From NCBI GenBank assembly GCA_041664345.1, contig JBAYKX010000009.1, positions 1 through 64,000 of the forward strand: a stretch of DNA of 64,000 nucleotides, read 5' to 3'. Source of the DNA: GWE2-40-63 sp041664345 (GTDB taxonomy: Bacteria > Bacteroidota > Bacteroidia > Bacteroidales > SZUA-534). Below, one piece after another: positions 45,501 through 54,284 of this stretch; position 1 is the first letter of the stretch, and the number at the start of each line of letters is the position of its first letter. A program made the position numbers and the translations under genes. Under the pieces are notes generated by a model that was given only the letters and a program-made list of their open reading frames with translations, had not been told where the DNA came from and searched no databases.

Positions 45501-46224
45501 TGATGAAATAATTGCTGAAAAAGCTTTGCAGGCCAATGCCATGGTTGGTATTTTCCCGGCAAACGGCTCTGGTGATGACATTATTATTTACGATCCGTTG
45601 GATGATACCAAGGAAATTGCCCGTTACCATGGGTTGCGCCAGCAAAACCCAGCACCCAACAGCAACTATTGCTATAGCCTATCGGATTTTGTTGCCCCGG
45701 TGGAATCAGGTGTGAAAGATTATATGGGAGGTTTTGCCGTTACCGCCGGCTTAAAAATCGAGAAAAAACTGGAACAGTACAAAGCCGACAACGATGAATA
45801 CCAAGCCATTTTGATTAAATATGTAGCCGATAGGTTGGCCGAAGCTTTTACCGAACTGCTCCACATTAAATTGCGCCGCGAATGGTGGGGATATGCCCCC
45901 GACGAAAACGTCAGCTTCGATGATTTACTGGCCATGAAATACCGTGGGATACGCCCGGCTATTGGTTATCCGGCATGCCCGGAACACTCCGAAAAGGGGA
46001 TGTTGTTCGATTTGATACAAGCGAATAGAGCTGGTGTTACTTTGACCGAAAACTTTGCCATGTACCCGAATGCAGCCGTTTCGGGCATTGTGCTGGCCCA
46101 CCCCGAATCGCACTATTTTGGCGTTGGCAAAATCAGCAAGGACCAAGTGGAAGACTATGCCCGCCGAAAAGGTTGGGATTTAGCCACCGCTGAAAAATGG
46201 TTGGGAACATTGATAAATTATTAA
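42547..46224 (+). CDS. metH: Cobalamin-dependent methionine synthase
   Basis: Transfers the methyl group of methyl-THF to homocysteine through cobalamin. All four modules are present in 1225 residues: homocysteine-binding TIM barrel (Zn Cys in NCSFGAEGL and GGCCGTRPDH, near 247 and 308-310), pterin-binding barrel (NFTNIGERTNVSGS near 356), cobalamin domain (VKGDVHDIGKNIVNVVLA near 757, cobalt-ligand His 761), and SAM-reactivation domain (from about 925, ending with the YAYxxP-type region RPAIGYPACPEHSEK). Full-length and intact; needs B12. Confidence 0.97.
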   Translation: MNDTKKQIIELLKKRILVLDGATGTMIQGYKLTEEDFRGTEFKNHPIDLKGNNDLLSLTRPDICKEIHQKFLEAGSDIIETNTFNSTSISQADYSMEPQVRRINVQAARNAREMADKYTVLNPAKPRFVAGSMGPTNKTASLSPDVSDPSKRSVTFDQLVASYQEQAEGLIEGGVDILLIETVFDILNAKAAYVGVLNAFKTSGKELPVMMSVTIADKSGRTLSGQTVEAFVISLSHMDLLSIGLNCSFGAEGLRPYLEELAYKSPWYVSVYPNAGLPNQLGEYDELPKTMAAQMKYFLENRMVNIVGGCCGTRPDHIKAISEIVSNYLPHEIPTLKIETRLSGLEPLSISKERNFTNIGERTNVSGSLKFAKLIRDKKYDEALSIARNQVDGGAQIIDVNLDDGMLDAVEEMTTFLNYIVSEPEISRLPIMIDSSKWEALEAGLKVVQGKCIVNSISLKEGEADFIEKAKKVRQYGAAVVIMAFDEQGQAVTADRKAEICQRAYRIWTEKLGFPPEDIIFDPNILAIGTGMEEHNNYAVEFINAIKWIKTNLPHAKISGGLSNLSFSFRGNNAVREAMHSVFLYYAIKEGMDMAILNPGMIQIYDEIPKDLLKLVEDVVLNRHPDAAEKLIEFAETIKNDDKAVAKAEAWREKPLEERLSYSLMKGINDYLYQDLEEALKIYSPTLKIIEGPLMDGMNIVGDLFGEGKMFLPQVVKTARVMKQAVAFLQPYIEAEKEGGATGERTFVGKVQFATVKGDVHDIGKNIVNVVLACNNYDTLDLGVMTPCQTILDSAKENKVDIIACSGLITPSLDEMATVAKEMEKQGFTIPLFVGGATTSKIHTALKIDVHYSGPVVHSKDASEAVKMMNEVMNKETGKAYCASIKKDYAHMRENYGKGIKPLMTLKEARNKKMPFNIGSAQIKVPNKIGLMFIEDYDLSEIRQYIDWTFFFISWDFKGKFPEILSDPFKGEEATKLYNDANKMIDEIIAEKALQANAMVGIFPANGSGDDIIIYDPLDDTKEIARYHGLRQQNPAPNSNYCYSLSDFVAPVESGVKDYMGGFAVTAGLKIEKKLEQYKADNDEYQAILIKYVADRLAEAFTELLHIKLRREWWGYAPDENVSFDDLLAMKYRGIRPAIGYPACPEHSEKGMLFDLIQANRAGVTLTENFAMYPNAAVSGIVLAHPESHYFGVGKISKDQVEDYARRKGWDLATAEKWLGTLINY

Positions 46225-46249
46225 TATAATTGTGATTTGATTTAGTATT

Positions 46250-46415
46250 CAATCTTGTTTAGTTAAATTTTCACCCTCCGCCCTTCAGGCACCACGCTTC
46301 GGCGTGGACTAGCACCGTTGCCACGGAGGAAGTATCCCCTTGAGGGAACAAAGCGATAGCGATTTCACGACCAAAGGGAGTAATTATAGTGGTGACTTTT
46401 TTCTAAACAACATTA
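46250..46415. mobile_element. MITE-like element, copy B, inverted
   Basis: Runs from CAATCTTGTTTAGTTA to CTAAACAACATTA. Inside it are the same CACCCTCCG, GACTAGCACC, CCTTGAGGG and GGGAG blocks as copies A and C, in the opposite order. The ends are more eroded and no target duplication is apparent. It lies between metH and metF. Confidence 0.65.
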
Positions 46416-46461
46416 AAAACAAAAAATTAAAATATCCATTTAACAACAAGCATTATTTGTA

Positions 46462-47415
46462 ATGAAAGTAATTGACCTTATTAACAGCCGTAAAAAAACC
46501 CTGTTTTCAATTGAAATAGTTCCTCCGTTGCGGGGAAACAATGTAGAAGGAATATACCAGCGAATTGACCAGTTAATTGAATTTAAGCCTGCTTTTATAA
46601 ACATTACCTATCATAAAGATGAAGCAACTTATTCGCAGTTAAAAAGCGGTAAAATCATAAAACGGACCATCTCGAAACGGCCCGGAACAGTTGCCCTTAC
46701 GGCATCCATCATGAATAAGTACAAGGTGGAGGTGGTACCTCATTTAACGTGTGGAGGTTTCTCAAAAGACCAAGCCGAAAATGCTTTAATTGACTTTAAC
46801 TTTTTAGGCATTGAAAACTTATTGGTTTTGCAAGGTGATGCCGGGCGCGGCCAAGATATATTTATTCCAGATCCCGATGGGCATCGTTATGCTGTTGAAT
46901 TGTTGGAACAAGTAGTAAAAATGAATCAAGGCAAATACTTGGATGAAAACATGGAGCTTGGGAATCCCTCGAATTTTTGTATTGGAGTTGCCGGGTACCC
47001 CGAAAAACATTATGCCGCAGCCAGTCTGGAATCCGATATACAGTATTTGAAAGCTAAAGTGTTGGCAGGTGCAGAATATATAATTACTCAAATGTTTTTT
47101 GATAATGCATCCTACTTCGATTTTGTGAAAAAATGCCGGGCAGCCGGAATCGTTGTCCCAATAATTCCTGGATTAAAACCCATTGCACTTCTCGATCAAG
47201 TGGATGTATTGCCAAAACTTTTTCATTTAGGAATGCCTTCAGAACTTATTAAAGAAGTAAAAAAATGCAAGGATAATAAAGAAGCGTTGGAAGTGGGAAC
47301 GCAATGGAGCATTATGCAAGCTAAGGAGTTAATTGCAAACGGAGCCCCGGTTCTGCATTTTTATACTCTGGGAGCTGGCAATAGTATCCGAAAAATTGCC
47401 GAAGAAATTTTTTAA
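46462..47415 (+). CDS. metF: Methylenetetrahydrofolate reductase
   Basis: Flavoprotein that makes 5-methyl-THF for MetH. A TIM barrel of 317 residues with TLFSIEIVPPLRGNNVEGIY at 14, the family stretch PHLTCGGFSKDQAENALIDF near 94, LLVLQGDAGRG near 118, and AGAEYIITQMFFDNASYFDF near 195. Normal length. It ends overlapping, tail to tail, with the acyl-CoA dehydrogenase-like gene by 4 bp. No own promoter was identified after the MITE. Confidence 0.94.
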   Translation: MKVIDLINSRKKTLFSIEIVPPLRGNNVEGIYQRIDQLIEFKPAFINITYHKDEATYSQLKSGKIIKRTISKRPGTVALTASIMNKYKVEVVPHLTCGGFSKDQAENALIDFNFLGIENLLVLQGDAGRGQDIFIPDPDGHRYAVELLEQVVKMNQGKYLDENMELGNPSNFCIGVAGYPEKHYAAASLESDIQYLKAKVLAGAEYIITQMFFDNASYFDFVKKCRAAGIVVPIIPGLKPIALLDQVDVLPKLFHLGMPSELIKEVKKCKDNKEALEVGTQWSIMQAKELIANGAPVLHFYTLGAGNSIRKIAEEIF

Positions 47416-48956
47416 CTTAATGCGGTTACAAAATCGAACCAATAACTATTTTCCTTATAATTTTCAATTAAAGTAGTTTTCTGGATGTGTGAATAGGTGC
47501 AAACTAAATTTTCTACTTCTTGATGAAGCATACTTATTGCGCCATTTATCAAATCGGGGCGAAAGCCTTTTTCGCCTATCTTAATGACGCAATCCATTGC
47601 AACCACTCTGCTGATTACCATACCTAATTCCACAAGTTTGCGTTGAGGCAGGTTAGGTTCAATTGTAAAGTCGAGCAATTTTGAGAGGTGAGCAGCTGAT
47701 CGGGTTGAAAGATGAAATCCCTTTAGGAACTGCAGGAAATTACTCTCCTTTGCACCACTCATTAATTTAAGTAGGGTTTCGGAAATTTGCGCATATAAAA
47801 TATCATTCGATCCTTCAAAAATTTGAAAAGGACGGCTATCCACGGTACTACGACCGGCAATATGGTTTAGTTGAAACCCTTTCGCACCAACTAACTGAAG
47901 CAATGATTGAGACGATTCCTGCATTAGATCGGTGGTTATGCTTTTGGTAATATTTGCTTCGAGCCCAAGCGGCGCCAAATCGTTACTCAATAAGGCCAAT
48001 TCACCACCAAAAGCACATAGCGCTGAACAAATGGTATAGTTTGCCTGCAATCGAGCAAGACGCTGTTGCACCTGGTCGTACGACAAAAGAGCCTTATTTC
48101 CCACCATCCGTTGTTGGGTGTGAATAATCGCTTCATCTAGCATTCGCTTAATTAAGCCCATTCCCATACCTGGAAATTGTAGACGGCTTCGGTGTAGGAT
48201 ATCAAGCAGCATTTGTATTCCACTGGTTTTAGGAATCAGTCGCTGCAATTCTGGTATATACACATCAATTTTATTTAACCCATAGGGGATTTGGTACAAA
48301 CCCAAGTTTTCATAATATTCTTCAACAATAATTTCCTGACCCGTTGCATTTACATCACATATAAAAAAGTCGATATCCCGGTTAAGCCTTTCATTGTGTT
48401 GCTTACGAGCGGTGAGAAGCCAATAATTTGCCATTCCGGTCAGACCTCCCCAATGCTTTTTCCCCTGAATGTGGTTTATGCCATTTTTTTCCGTAAAAAA
48501 CGACTGCATATTAAGGGCATCGCTTCCATGTCCCGGTTCTGTAATCATTAACCCCCCCATATTTTGCTCCCGCAGAAAACGATTAAAAATAGGGCCTTTA
48601 ACACTTTCTTGGCCATATTTAGTTACCGGCTGAATAAAAAGCCCATAGTTTATACTTAATGTGAGTGACAACGATAACGACTCATAGGAGGCTTCAGACA
48701 TAAATGCAATGACTTCAAATACGGATGCACCCCGCCCGCCATGCTCCTTCGGGATACAAATTGATAAAGGATTGTACGACATTATCTCGCTTAATACTTT
48801 TGGCGGCAAACGACGATTAATGCTTAGTTCATCAATATTACCGTGAGTATAAAAAACACGTTGAAGCCTATCTTTAAACCCTTCAAGAAATAAGGGAAAA
48901 GGCATTTCTGTTGATACTTTTTCGTTTGAATTAAAATCAAGGGAAGGTGTTGTCAT
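47412..48956 (-). CDS. Acyl-CoA dehydrogenase-like protein
   Basis: A 514-residue flavoprotein-fold protein with the ACAD pattern: CIPKEHGGRGASVFEVIAFM near 68, SINYGLFIQPVTKYG near 104, MITEPGHGSDALNMQSF near 138, KKHWGGLTGMANYWLL near 160, and the C-terminal QLVGAKGFQLNHIAGR and IFEGSNDILYAQISE. The usual catalytic Glu of classic ACADs (in the YEG-type segment) corresponds roughly to FEGSNDI. Substrate unknown. Longer than mitochondrial-type ACADs, with an extra C-terminal helical part. Confidence 0.8.
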   Translation of the reverse strand: MTTPSLDFNSNEKVSTEMPFPLFLEGFKDRLQRVFYTHGNIDELSINRRLPPKVLSEIMSYNPLSICIPKEHGGRGASVFEVIAFMSEASYESLSLSLTLSINYGLFIQPVTKYGQESVKGPIFNRFLREQNMGGLMITEPGHGSDALNMQSFFTEKNGINHIQGKKHWGGLTGMANYWLLTARKQHNERLNRDIDFFICDVNATGQEIIVEEYYENLGLYQIPYGLNKIDVYIPELQRLIPKTSGIQMLLDILHRSRLQFPGMGMGLIKRMLDEAIIHTQQRMVGNKALLSYDQVQQRLARLQANYTICSALCAFGGELALLSNDLAPLGLEANITKSITTDLMQESSQSLLQLVGAKGFQLNHIAGRSTVDSRPFQIFEGSNDILYAQISETLLKLMSGAKESNFLQFLKGFHLSTRSAAHLSKLLDFTIEPNLPQRKLVELGMVISRVVAMDCVIKIGEKGFRPDLINGAISMLHQEVENLVCTYSHIQKTTLIENYKENSYWFDFVTALS

Positions 48957-49443
48957 GCTTAAGTCATTATGTTATGTAAATTGGGTGCAGGCGGTATTAA
49001 TTAATTAGAGAAAAAACATCAGATTAATTCTTTGGTTTTCATTTAATTGTGGATAAACAATAAACCATTGGTTTTGTTTTATTGTTTATTAAAACATACC
49101 ATTTAAAAAATATAGATTTAACTGTTCGATTATATTGAACCGGGTGTGGTGGAGGCAAAAACAAAATTAAAACTTATCTCCCGCTCTTAAAAAACCAAAA
49201 ACAATTATTTTAATTGAACGTACATAAATTGGCTTTTAAGGGTGTACGACAAAATTCTCTTTTAATGAAAATCAATAAATTATATTTCTTATTACTTTGT
49301 GAAACCTTTGTGTTTTTGTGCCTTTGTGGCTAAAAAAAACTTACCACTAAGTCACCAAGACACCAAGAAACACCAAAAGGGAAAAATGTCGTACACCCGC
49401 TTTTAATCCAACAATAAAGCCCCGAATTACTATTTTTGCAGGT
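48957..49443. other. Long intergenic stretch with an inverted-repeat element
   Basis: No gene is supported over about 490 bp. From 49240 to 49398 lies a possible small mobile element: GGGTGTACGACA (49240-49251) and its exact reverse complement (49387-49398), with TTTTAA on the outer sides. Inside are the Bacteroidota-common CTTTGTGCCTTTGTGG and CCAAGACACCAAG motifs, themselves partly complementary. Confidence 0.5.
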
Positions 49444-50535
49444 ATGGAAAATCAGGAGCCTAACCATGTCCGACGTACCCGTTACAAAGGAACCCATCCA
49501 AAAGCTTTTAAGGAAAAATACAATGAACTGCAACCCGAACAGTATGCCGGCGATGTGGCCAAGGTTATGGAACAGGGGCGCACACCGGCAGGAATGCACC
49601 GTTCCATCTGTGTTACCGAAATAATGGACTTTCTGCAGATTGTACCCGGTCAAATTGGGTTGGATGCCACCATGGGCTATGGCGGCCACAGCCAGGAGAT
49701 GCTGAACCGATTAATGCCCGGAGGGCGCTTATATGCCATTGATGTGGACCCTTTTGAACTTCCTCGGACTCAGGAACGATTAAGAAGTTTAGGATATGGA
49801 CCCGAAGTTTTGGTTGTTAAAAAATTGAATTTTTCCGAAATTGATCTGATTAAGGATGAGGCAGGGCTGTTGAATTTTGTATTGGCCGATTTGGGGGTTT
49901 CGTCCATGCAGTTTGACAATCCCGAGCGGGGTTTCTCCTTTAAAGTGGAAGACCCTTTGGATTTGAGGCTAAACCCTGAAATTGGCATACCGGCTTCCGC
50001 ACTTTTAAAAACCCTTTCAGCCGATAGGTTGGAAGACCTGCTCATAGAAAATTCCGACGAACCCTATGCCGGTTCTATCGCTAGAGCAATAACCAAACAC
50101 ATTGCTAAAGGAAAGGCGATAGAAACCACCACCTAATTGCAAAAAGTTATTTGGGAAACATTGGAATTCCTTCCCGTCAAGGAGCGCAAAGAAGGGGTTA
50201 AGAAGTGCTGCCAGCGATGCTTTCAGGCACTGAGCATTGAAGTGAACAACGAATTTGGGGTGTTGGATGCCTTTTTGGAAAAACTGCCCAATGTGTTAGC
50301 TTCCGGAGGAAGAGTTGCCATCCATTCTTTCCATTCCGGCGAAGACCACTGCATAAAGAAAACGTTTCAGCGCTTGTTCCGCGAAGGTGTATATAGTGAG
50401 GTGGCTCCCGACCCAATAAGACCATCAGCACAGGAATGTTTTACCAATTTAAGGGCGCGTTCGGCCAAACTGCGATGGGCGGTAAAAGCATACGGAAAAG
50501 CAATACCTTTACTTAGTTGGCAACCCGCGTGGTAA
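49444..50535 (+). pseudogene. RsmH-like 16S rRNA methyltransferase paralogue with in-frame stop
   Basis: RsmH methylates C1402 of 16S rRNA. Motifs: GLDATMGYGGHSQEML near 72, LADLGVSSMQFDNPERGFSF near 148, and, after the break, AIHSFHSGEDHCIKKTF. Codon 231 is TAA (50134-50136) between AIETTT and LQKVIWETLE; the frame is otherwise continuous to 50535 (363 residues). CAA or GAA would restore it. The N-terminal extension (RRTRYKGTHPKAFKEKYNEL) and isolation from a cell-division cluster suggest a second, RsmH-like paralogue rather than the housekeeping copy. Confidence 0.75.
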
Positions 50536-50635
50536 TTTTCGGTGTAAGTTATGAGTACCTTAAGGTTACAAGCTCGGAAATGGGCGCCGCTTTAACCCCC
50601 AATGTTTAATAACCACGCTGTTGTGTGGTGTTACT

Positions 50636-51484
50636 TTACCACTTTACATATATTCCAAAATCTATTTCAAATTGAATATACGCATGTTTTGGCGTTTTAA
50701 CCAATTCATTAATCTCATTGTCCGATGTCCATCTTTGTATTGACCGCACATAATTCATGCTCCTTTTACTGTAATAGAAGTTTGAATTCAGTAATAATCC
50801 AACCGAAGTTTTATTAATATGAAATGCCTGTAATCGCATTTCTATTTTCGGGTTTATATAGGGTTGAAAAGAAATATTTGTATTGTAATGATAGCTCAAC
50901 CTTTCATTGCCAAGTTTTCTTTTATGGAAGAAAACAGATTCTTCTTTTAAAAAAGAGGCTAATCCTAAATCAAACTTCAAAGTAGTTTGAAACCTATCAC
51001 TTCGTATAAGTTTAAACATTGGTGTTAGGTATAAACCTAGATCATATACTTTAATTTGCTGTGAATTATCATCAACTAAATAATAATTGGGTAAATTTTG
51101 TGCTTGAAATTGTTCAAAACCTGAAATGTAAACCTTATTCAGCACGGATCCAATGCCAATGCCAATGGTTTTATTAAGATGATAGTAGGCGGAAATATCA
51201 TAATTGTCGGGCACCAAATCGCTCATCAAAATTAGTTTTACATCGGCCGACATTTTTGAAAGAAAGTCGAATTTGTAACCCAAGTTAACAACTGCATAAC
51301 CAACATATTCAGGATCGGTGCCAAAGTAGTTGAGAAAATCCAAGTTTTCATTGGCGGAGAATTTTTCCATGGGAGTTTCCACGGCTCCTAGCGAAAAGGA
51401 AAACTCCGAGTTTCGTATGTCCAATTTTTGAGCCAATAAACTGAAACATACCAATTGAAGTAAAATGCTAAAGGTTAGTTTCAT
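50636..51484 (-). CDS. Hypothetical outer-membrane barrel-like protein
   Basis: A 282-residue protein with a signal peptide (to about 18, LLAQ). Alternating strands (YVGYAVVNLGYKFDFLSKMS, AYYHLNKTIGIGIGSVLNK, TTLKFDLGLASFL, KIEMRLQAFHINKTSVGLLL) and a final aromatic residue (FGIYVKW) suggest a beta barrel. It lies 2 bp from a lipoprotein gene on the same strand, so the two are probably one operon. Function unknown. Confidence 0.6.
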   Translation of the reverse strand: MKLTFSILLQLVCFSLLAQKLDIRNSEFSFSLGAVETPMEKFSANENLDFLNYFGTDPEYVGYAVVNLGYKFDFLSKMSADVKLILMSDLVPDNYDISAYYHLNKTIGIGIGSVLNKVYISGFEQFQAQNLPNYYLVDDNSQQIKVYDLGLYLTPMFKLIRSDRFQTTLKFDLGLASFLKEESVFFHKRKLGNERLSYHYNTNISFQPYINPKIEMRLQAFHINKTSVGLLLNSNFYYSKRSMNYVRSIQRWTSDNEINELVKTPKHAYIQFEIDFGIYVKW

Positions 51485-51486
51485 GC

Positions 51487-52170
51487 TTATTGTGTTATTA
51501 TAGTGAAGATACCGGTACTAAACGAAAGCTCATTGCCAGTATCCAACGTAACTCGAACATTGAATTGTGCTTTTGTATTTTCAATTGGTTTTAGTAATAC
51601 CATTGCAATTGAACCGCTTGCTTCTGACTGTGTTCTATTCAAGGCTCCAATTGCATTATTCATGTTTTGATACAGCTCAAAATCACCGCCTGTATCATAA
51701 ACAATGAGATTTGAAATATCATCGCCTGCTTTTACATCCTCGTCGATATCGAATAATGTTGTAATAATAATCTGCTCCACTTTATTTACAGGAATATAAC
51801 TCTCATCAACAGAAAAGGCCATAGCAGGCGTGAATGATAAGGATTTTAATACTTTGCTAATGGTAAAGGCATAATAATAGTGCGTTGAGTCAAACAGCGT
51901 TAGTTTTAGAGCTACTGCACCGGAATACATGGTATCGACAGAAGCATAACTACCCATAAATCTACCGCTATTATCAATTCCGGTTATGTTAATAGAATTA
52001 TACTGCATCTCAATTGGAGGTGGCGGTGTACAGCTAAAAAAAAGCTTTAACACAAATCCTATTATCATAATAACCAACACCTTCCTCGGTAAACATTTAC
52101 TTAAAAAAATCTCGTTGTTTTTCTTCCTATCCATATAGTCTAGTGTTTTTTGTTTTATTTCCGAAGCCAC
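51487..52170 (-). CDS. Hypothetical lipoprotein
   Basis: A 227-residue protein; a hydrophobic segment VLVIMIIGFVLKLFFSC ends in a lipobox-like FFSC (Cys near 47). The N-terminal MASEIKQKTLDYMDRKK would precede it, so the true start may be the internal Met near residue 13 or that before VIMIIG. The mature domain is beta-rich. It lies upstream of the barrel-like gene. No family recognised. Confidence 0.55.
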   Translation of the reverse strand: MASEIKQKTLDYMDRKKNNEIFLSKCLPRKVLVIMIIGFVLKLFFSCTPPPPIEMQYNSINITGIDNSGRFMGSYASVDTMYSGAVALKLTLFDSTHYYYAFTISKVLKSLSFTPAMAFSVDESYIPVNKVEQIIITTLFDIDEDVKAGDDISNLIVYDTGGDFELYQNMNNAIGALNRTQSEASGSIAMVLLKPIENTKAQFNVRVTLDTGNELSFSTGIFTIITQ

Positions 52171-52254
52171 TTTTTAGCTTTTTCAATAACATTTGTTGTA
52201 TCAATTAAAGGGGTTGTGATAAGTAACCCCTATCCTGCGGCTATTGCAGATCCT

Positions 52255-54267
52255 CTATTGTTGTGAATATACCCTTAGTGCGGCATGTTTGGTAAAATCG
52301 TTTATTTGCTGTTGTACATGGACTTGCGATAGGGTAGGTGTTCCCTTAGGCGGATACTTGGAATATCTCTTGCCCGAAATTTGGGACTTTTTGGCAATTT
52401 TACCTAGTACCTGAATCAGGGTGTCAACATCTTCACGGCTATTACCTATGCCTAGGCTCACCCTTACCAGGCCAGGTAACCTTAACTTCGGGAACATGGT
52501 TTGAATTAAGCGCTGGAACCGCTCAATAAAAGGAGGAATAGTAAGAATGTGTTTGATTATTATATGGGCACAGTGACAGCCAGACCGCACACCAATACCG
52601 CTCCATAAGGCCATTTCATTAGCTACACGGTTGGGCATATTGCCATCTATGCTGAATACAATTACGCCCAACTTATGGACAAAACCGGGCGATTCCGGAT
52701 GTTTTACCCCGTATATTTTTAGACCTCTAATCTGTGCCATACCAAGCAAAGCCTGCTTAGTCAAAGCCTGTTCTTCCTTATATATTAATTCCATACCAAT
52801 CCTTTGCAAAAGCATCAACGACTTTCCCAATGCAGCTATGCCTGCTACGTTTTCTTCGCCCGACAATTGGATCAACTCCAATTCTTCCAAGTTGAAATGA
52901 AGCAACCCTTTCCTGACTACCAGCACTCCACAGCCGAAAGGGGCATAAACCTTATGGGCTGAGAAAGCGAGATAGTCGATTCCACATTTTTCCATGTCAA
53001 TTTTGCGATGAGCTACCAACTGAGCCGCATCTACCAGCATGTGTGCTCCATATTTATGGACGATGCGGCTTATTTCCTCAATATTGTTGCATATACCAAG
53101 AACATTCGAAGCACCGCTTATGGCTACAAGCTTGATTCGTTTCTTTCCGTGCGGCTTCTTCTGGTTGTATGCACTCAGGAGTGTTTCCAGCTTGTTCAAA
53201 TCAATAAAACCTTCGGCATCAACCGACAACCGGATAAGTGAATAACCGGTAATCATGCGCCAAGGCAAATCGTTCGAGGAATGTTCCAAAAGGGTGTTGA
53301 GCACAACAGGCTCGATGCCATCATTGGGTTCATGGCCCAAACTGTCGGCGGCAAGGTTAATGGCCTCGGTGGTATTGGAGGTAAAAACCACATCATAGAC
53401 ATCCAAAGGGGCACCCAGCACCTCTGCACAGATGGATTTTACTTCATGAATGATCTCTTGTTTTATTTGCGTGGGCTGGCGCCATGAATGGCGAAAAGCG
53501 TTCCAAACCGTGGTAAATGTGGGAGTGCTGGCGCTATTGTCCAAATTGATAAAAGGCCTAGCACCTTCCATGGTTGGTACATGAACATCGCGGCCTATCA
53601 AGGTTTTCCTGAGTTCATCCAGCATTTCCTGCCCTGAGTATTTCTCCAATTCGTCGTGATACAGTATTTCGGACGCCGTCATCTTTTCAGTAACCGGATT
53701 CCGGAAAATATCATTCCCAAATTTCTGTATCAGCCGCAGCGCCTTGGCAAATGCAATAACATTGATAATAGCCTGGGTGCCGGCCTCAAACTTGTCTGGC
53801 GCATCGGCCCAAATTACCCAATCTCTCGAAACAAGCTTGGTTGTTCCTCCACCTGACTGCATTGGAGCACCCTTGGGCAAGGCCTCCCTTTTAACCGCCA
53901 ATGCCCATACACCAAGCGGCAGTCCTATGTTGTGGCTTGATACGCACTGAAAACTTTGGGGCTCAAGCTGTTCCTTTAGTGCCTCTGCCCTTCGGGGTGT
54001 GCAAAATATGACCGTGTATTTATTTTTGCCCATTCCCAAATATTCCAAAACAATGTCCCTTGCCTGTTCGAATAAATGCGTGGTTACTATTGAGTTGTGA
54101 CCGCTACCCCGGTGAACATTGGAATACGTTTCAAGAGCTGCATATACTGCTCGTTCAAGCTCTGCAAATGCTTCTGTTATTTCATTGTTTGTGGGAATAC
54201 CTCTTTCCTGTTCCATTTTTTGCGAAACTTCTGGCGGTCCATTTTTGGACATGACAATTGTTTCCAT
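52255..54267 (-). CDS. Two-domain class V aminotransferase (cysteine desulfurase-like)
   Basis: A 670-residue protein, about twice the size of SufS/IscS. The C-terminal part (about 240-630) is a PLP class V enzyme: NLDNSASTPTFTTVWNAF, VVFTSNTTEAINLAADSLGH, LLVDAAQLVAHRK-type strand, PLP Lys in FSAHKVYAPFGCGVLVV (near 439) and a Cys loop GVRSGCHCAHI (near 562). The N-terminal ~225 residues (ALETYSNVHRGSGHNSIVTT, VIFCTPRRAEALKEQL) look like a second, shortened domain of the same fold without a PLP Lys. It could supply sulfur for Dnd, which lacks dndA here; that is only a possibility. Confidence 0.75.
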   Translation of the reverse strand: METIVMSKNGPPEVSQKMEQERGIPTNNEITEAFAELERAVYAALETYSNVHRGSGHNSIVTTHLFEQARDIVLEYLGMGKNKYTVIFCTPRRAEALKEQLEPQSFQCVSSHNIGLPLGVWALAVKREALPKGAPMQSGGGTTKLVSRDWVIWADAPDKFEAGTQAIINVIAFAKALRLIQKFGNDIFRNPVTEKMTASEILYHDELEKYSGQEMLDELRKTLIGRDVHVPTMEGARPFINLDNSASTPTFTTVWNAFRHSWRQPTQIKQEIIHEVKSICAEVLGAPLDVYDVVFTSNTTEAINLAADSLGHEPNDGIEPVVLNTLLEHSSNDLPWRMITGYSLIRLSVDAEGFIDLNKLETLLSAYNQKKPHGKKRIKLVAISGASNVLGICNNIEEISRIVHKYGAHMLVDAAQLVAHRKIDMEKCGIDYLAFSAHKVYAPFGCGVLVVRKGLLHFNLEELELIQLSGEENVAGIAALGKSLMLLQRIGMELIYKEEQALTKQALLGMAQIRGLKIYGVKHPESPGFVHKLGVIVFSIDGNMPNRVANEMALWSGIGVRSGCHCAHIIIKHILTIPPFIERFQRLIQTMFPKLRLPGLVRVSLGIGNSREDVDTLIQVLGKIAKKSQISGKRYSKYPPKGTPTLSQVHVQQQINDFTKHAALRVYSQQ

Positions 54268-54284
54268 AGCTATCTTTTTGCTTT

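Noticed and set aside
32055..50136. TAA recoded as an amino acid in this organism
   Set aside because: TAA ends many intact genes here (for example metF and dndC), so the two internal TAA codons are better read as point mutations or errors.
49444..50535. RsmH read as two separate genes, 49444-50136 and 50137-50535
   Set aside because: The second part has no start codon of its own beyond an internal TTG and carries the C-terminal half of the same methyltransferase fold in the same frame.
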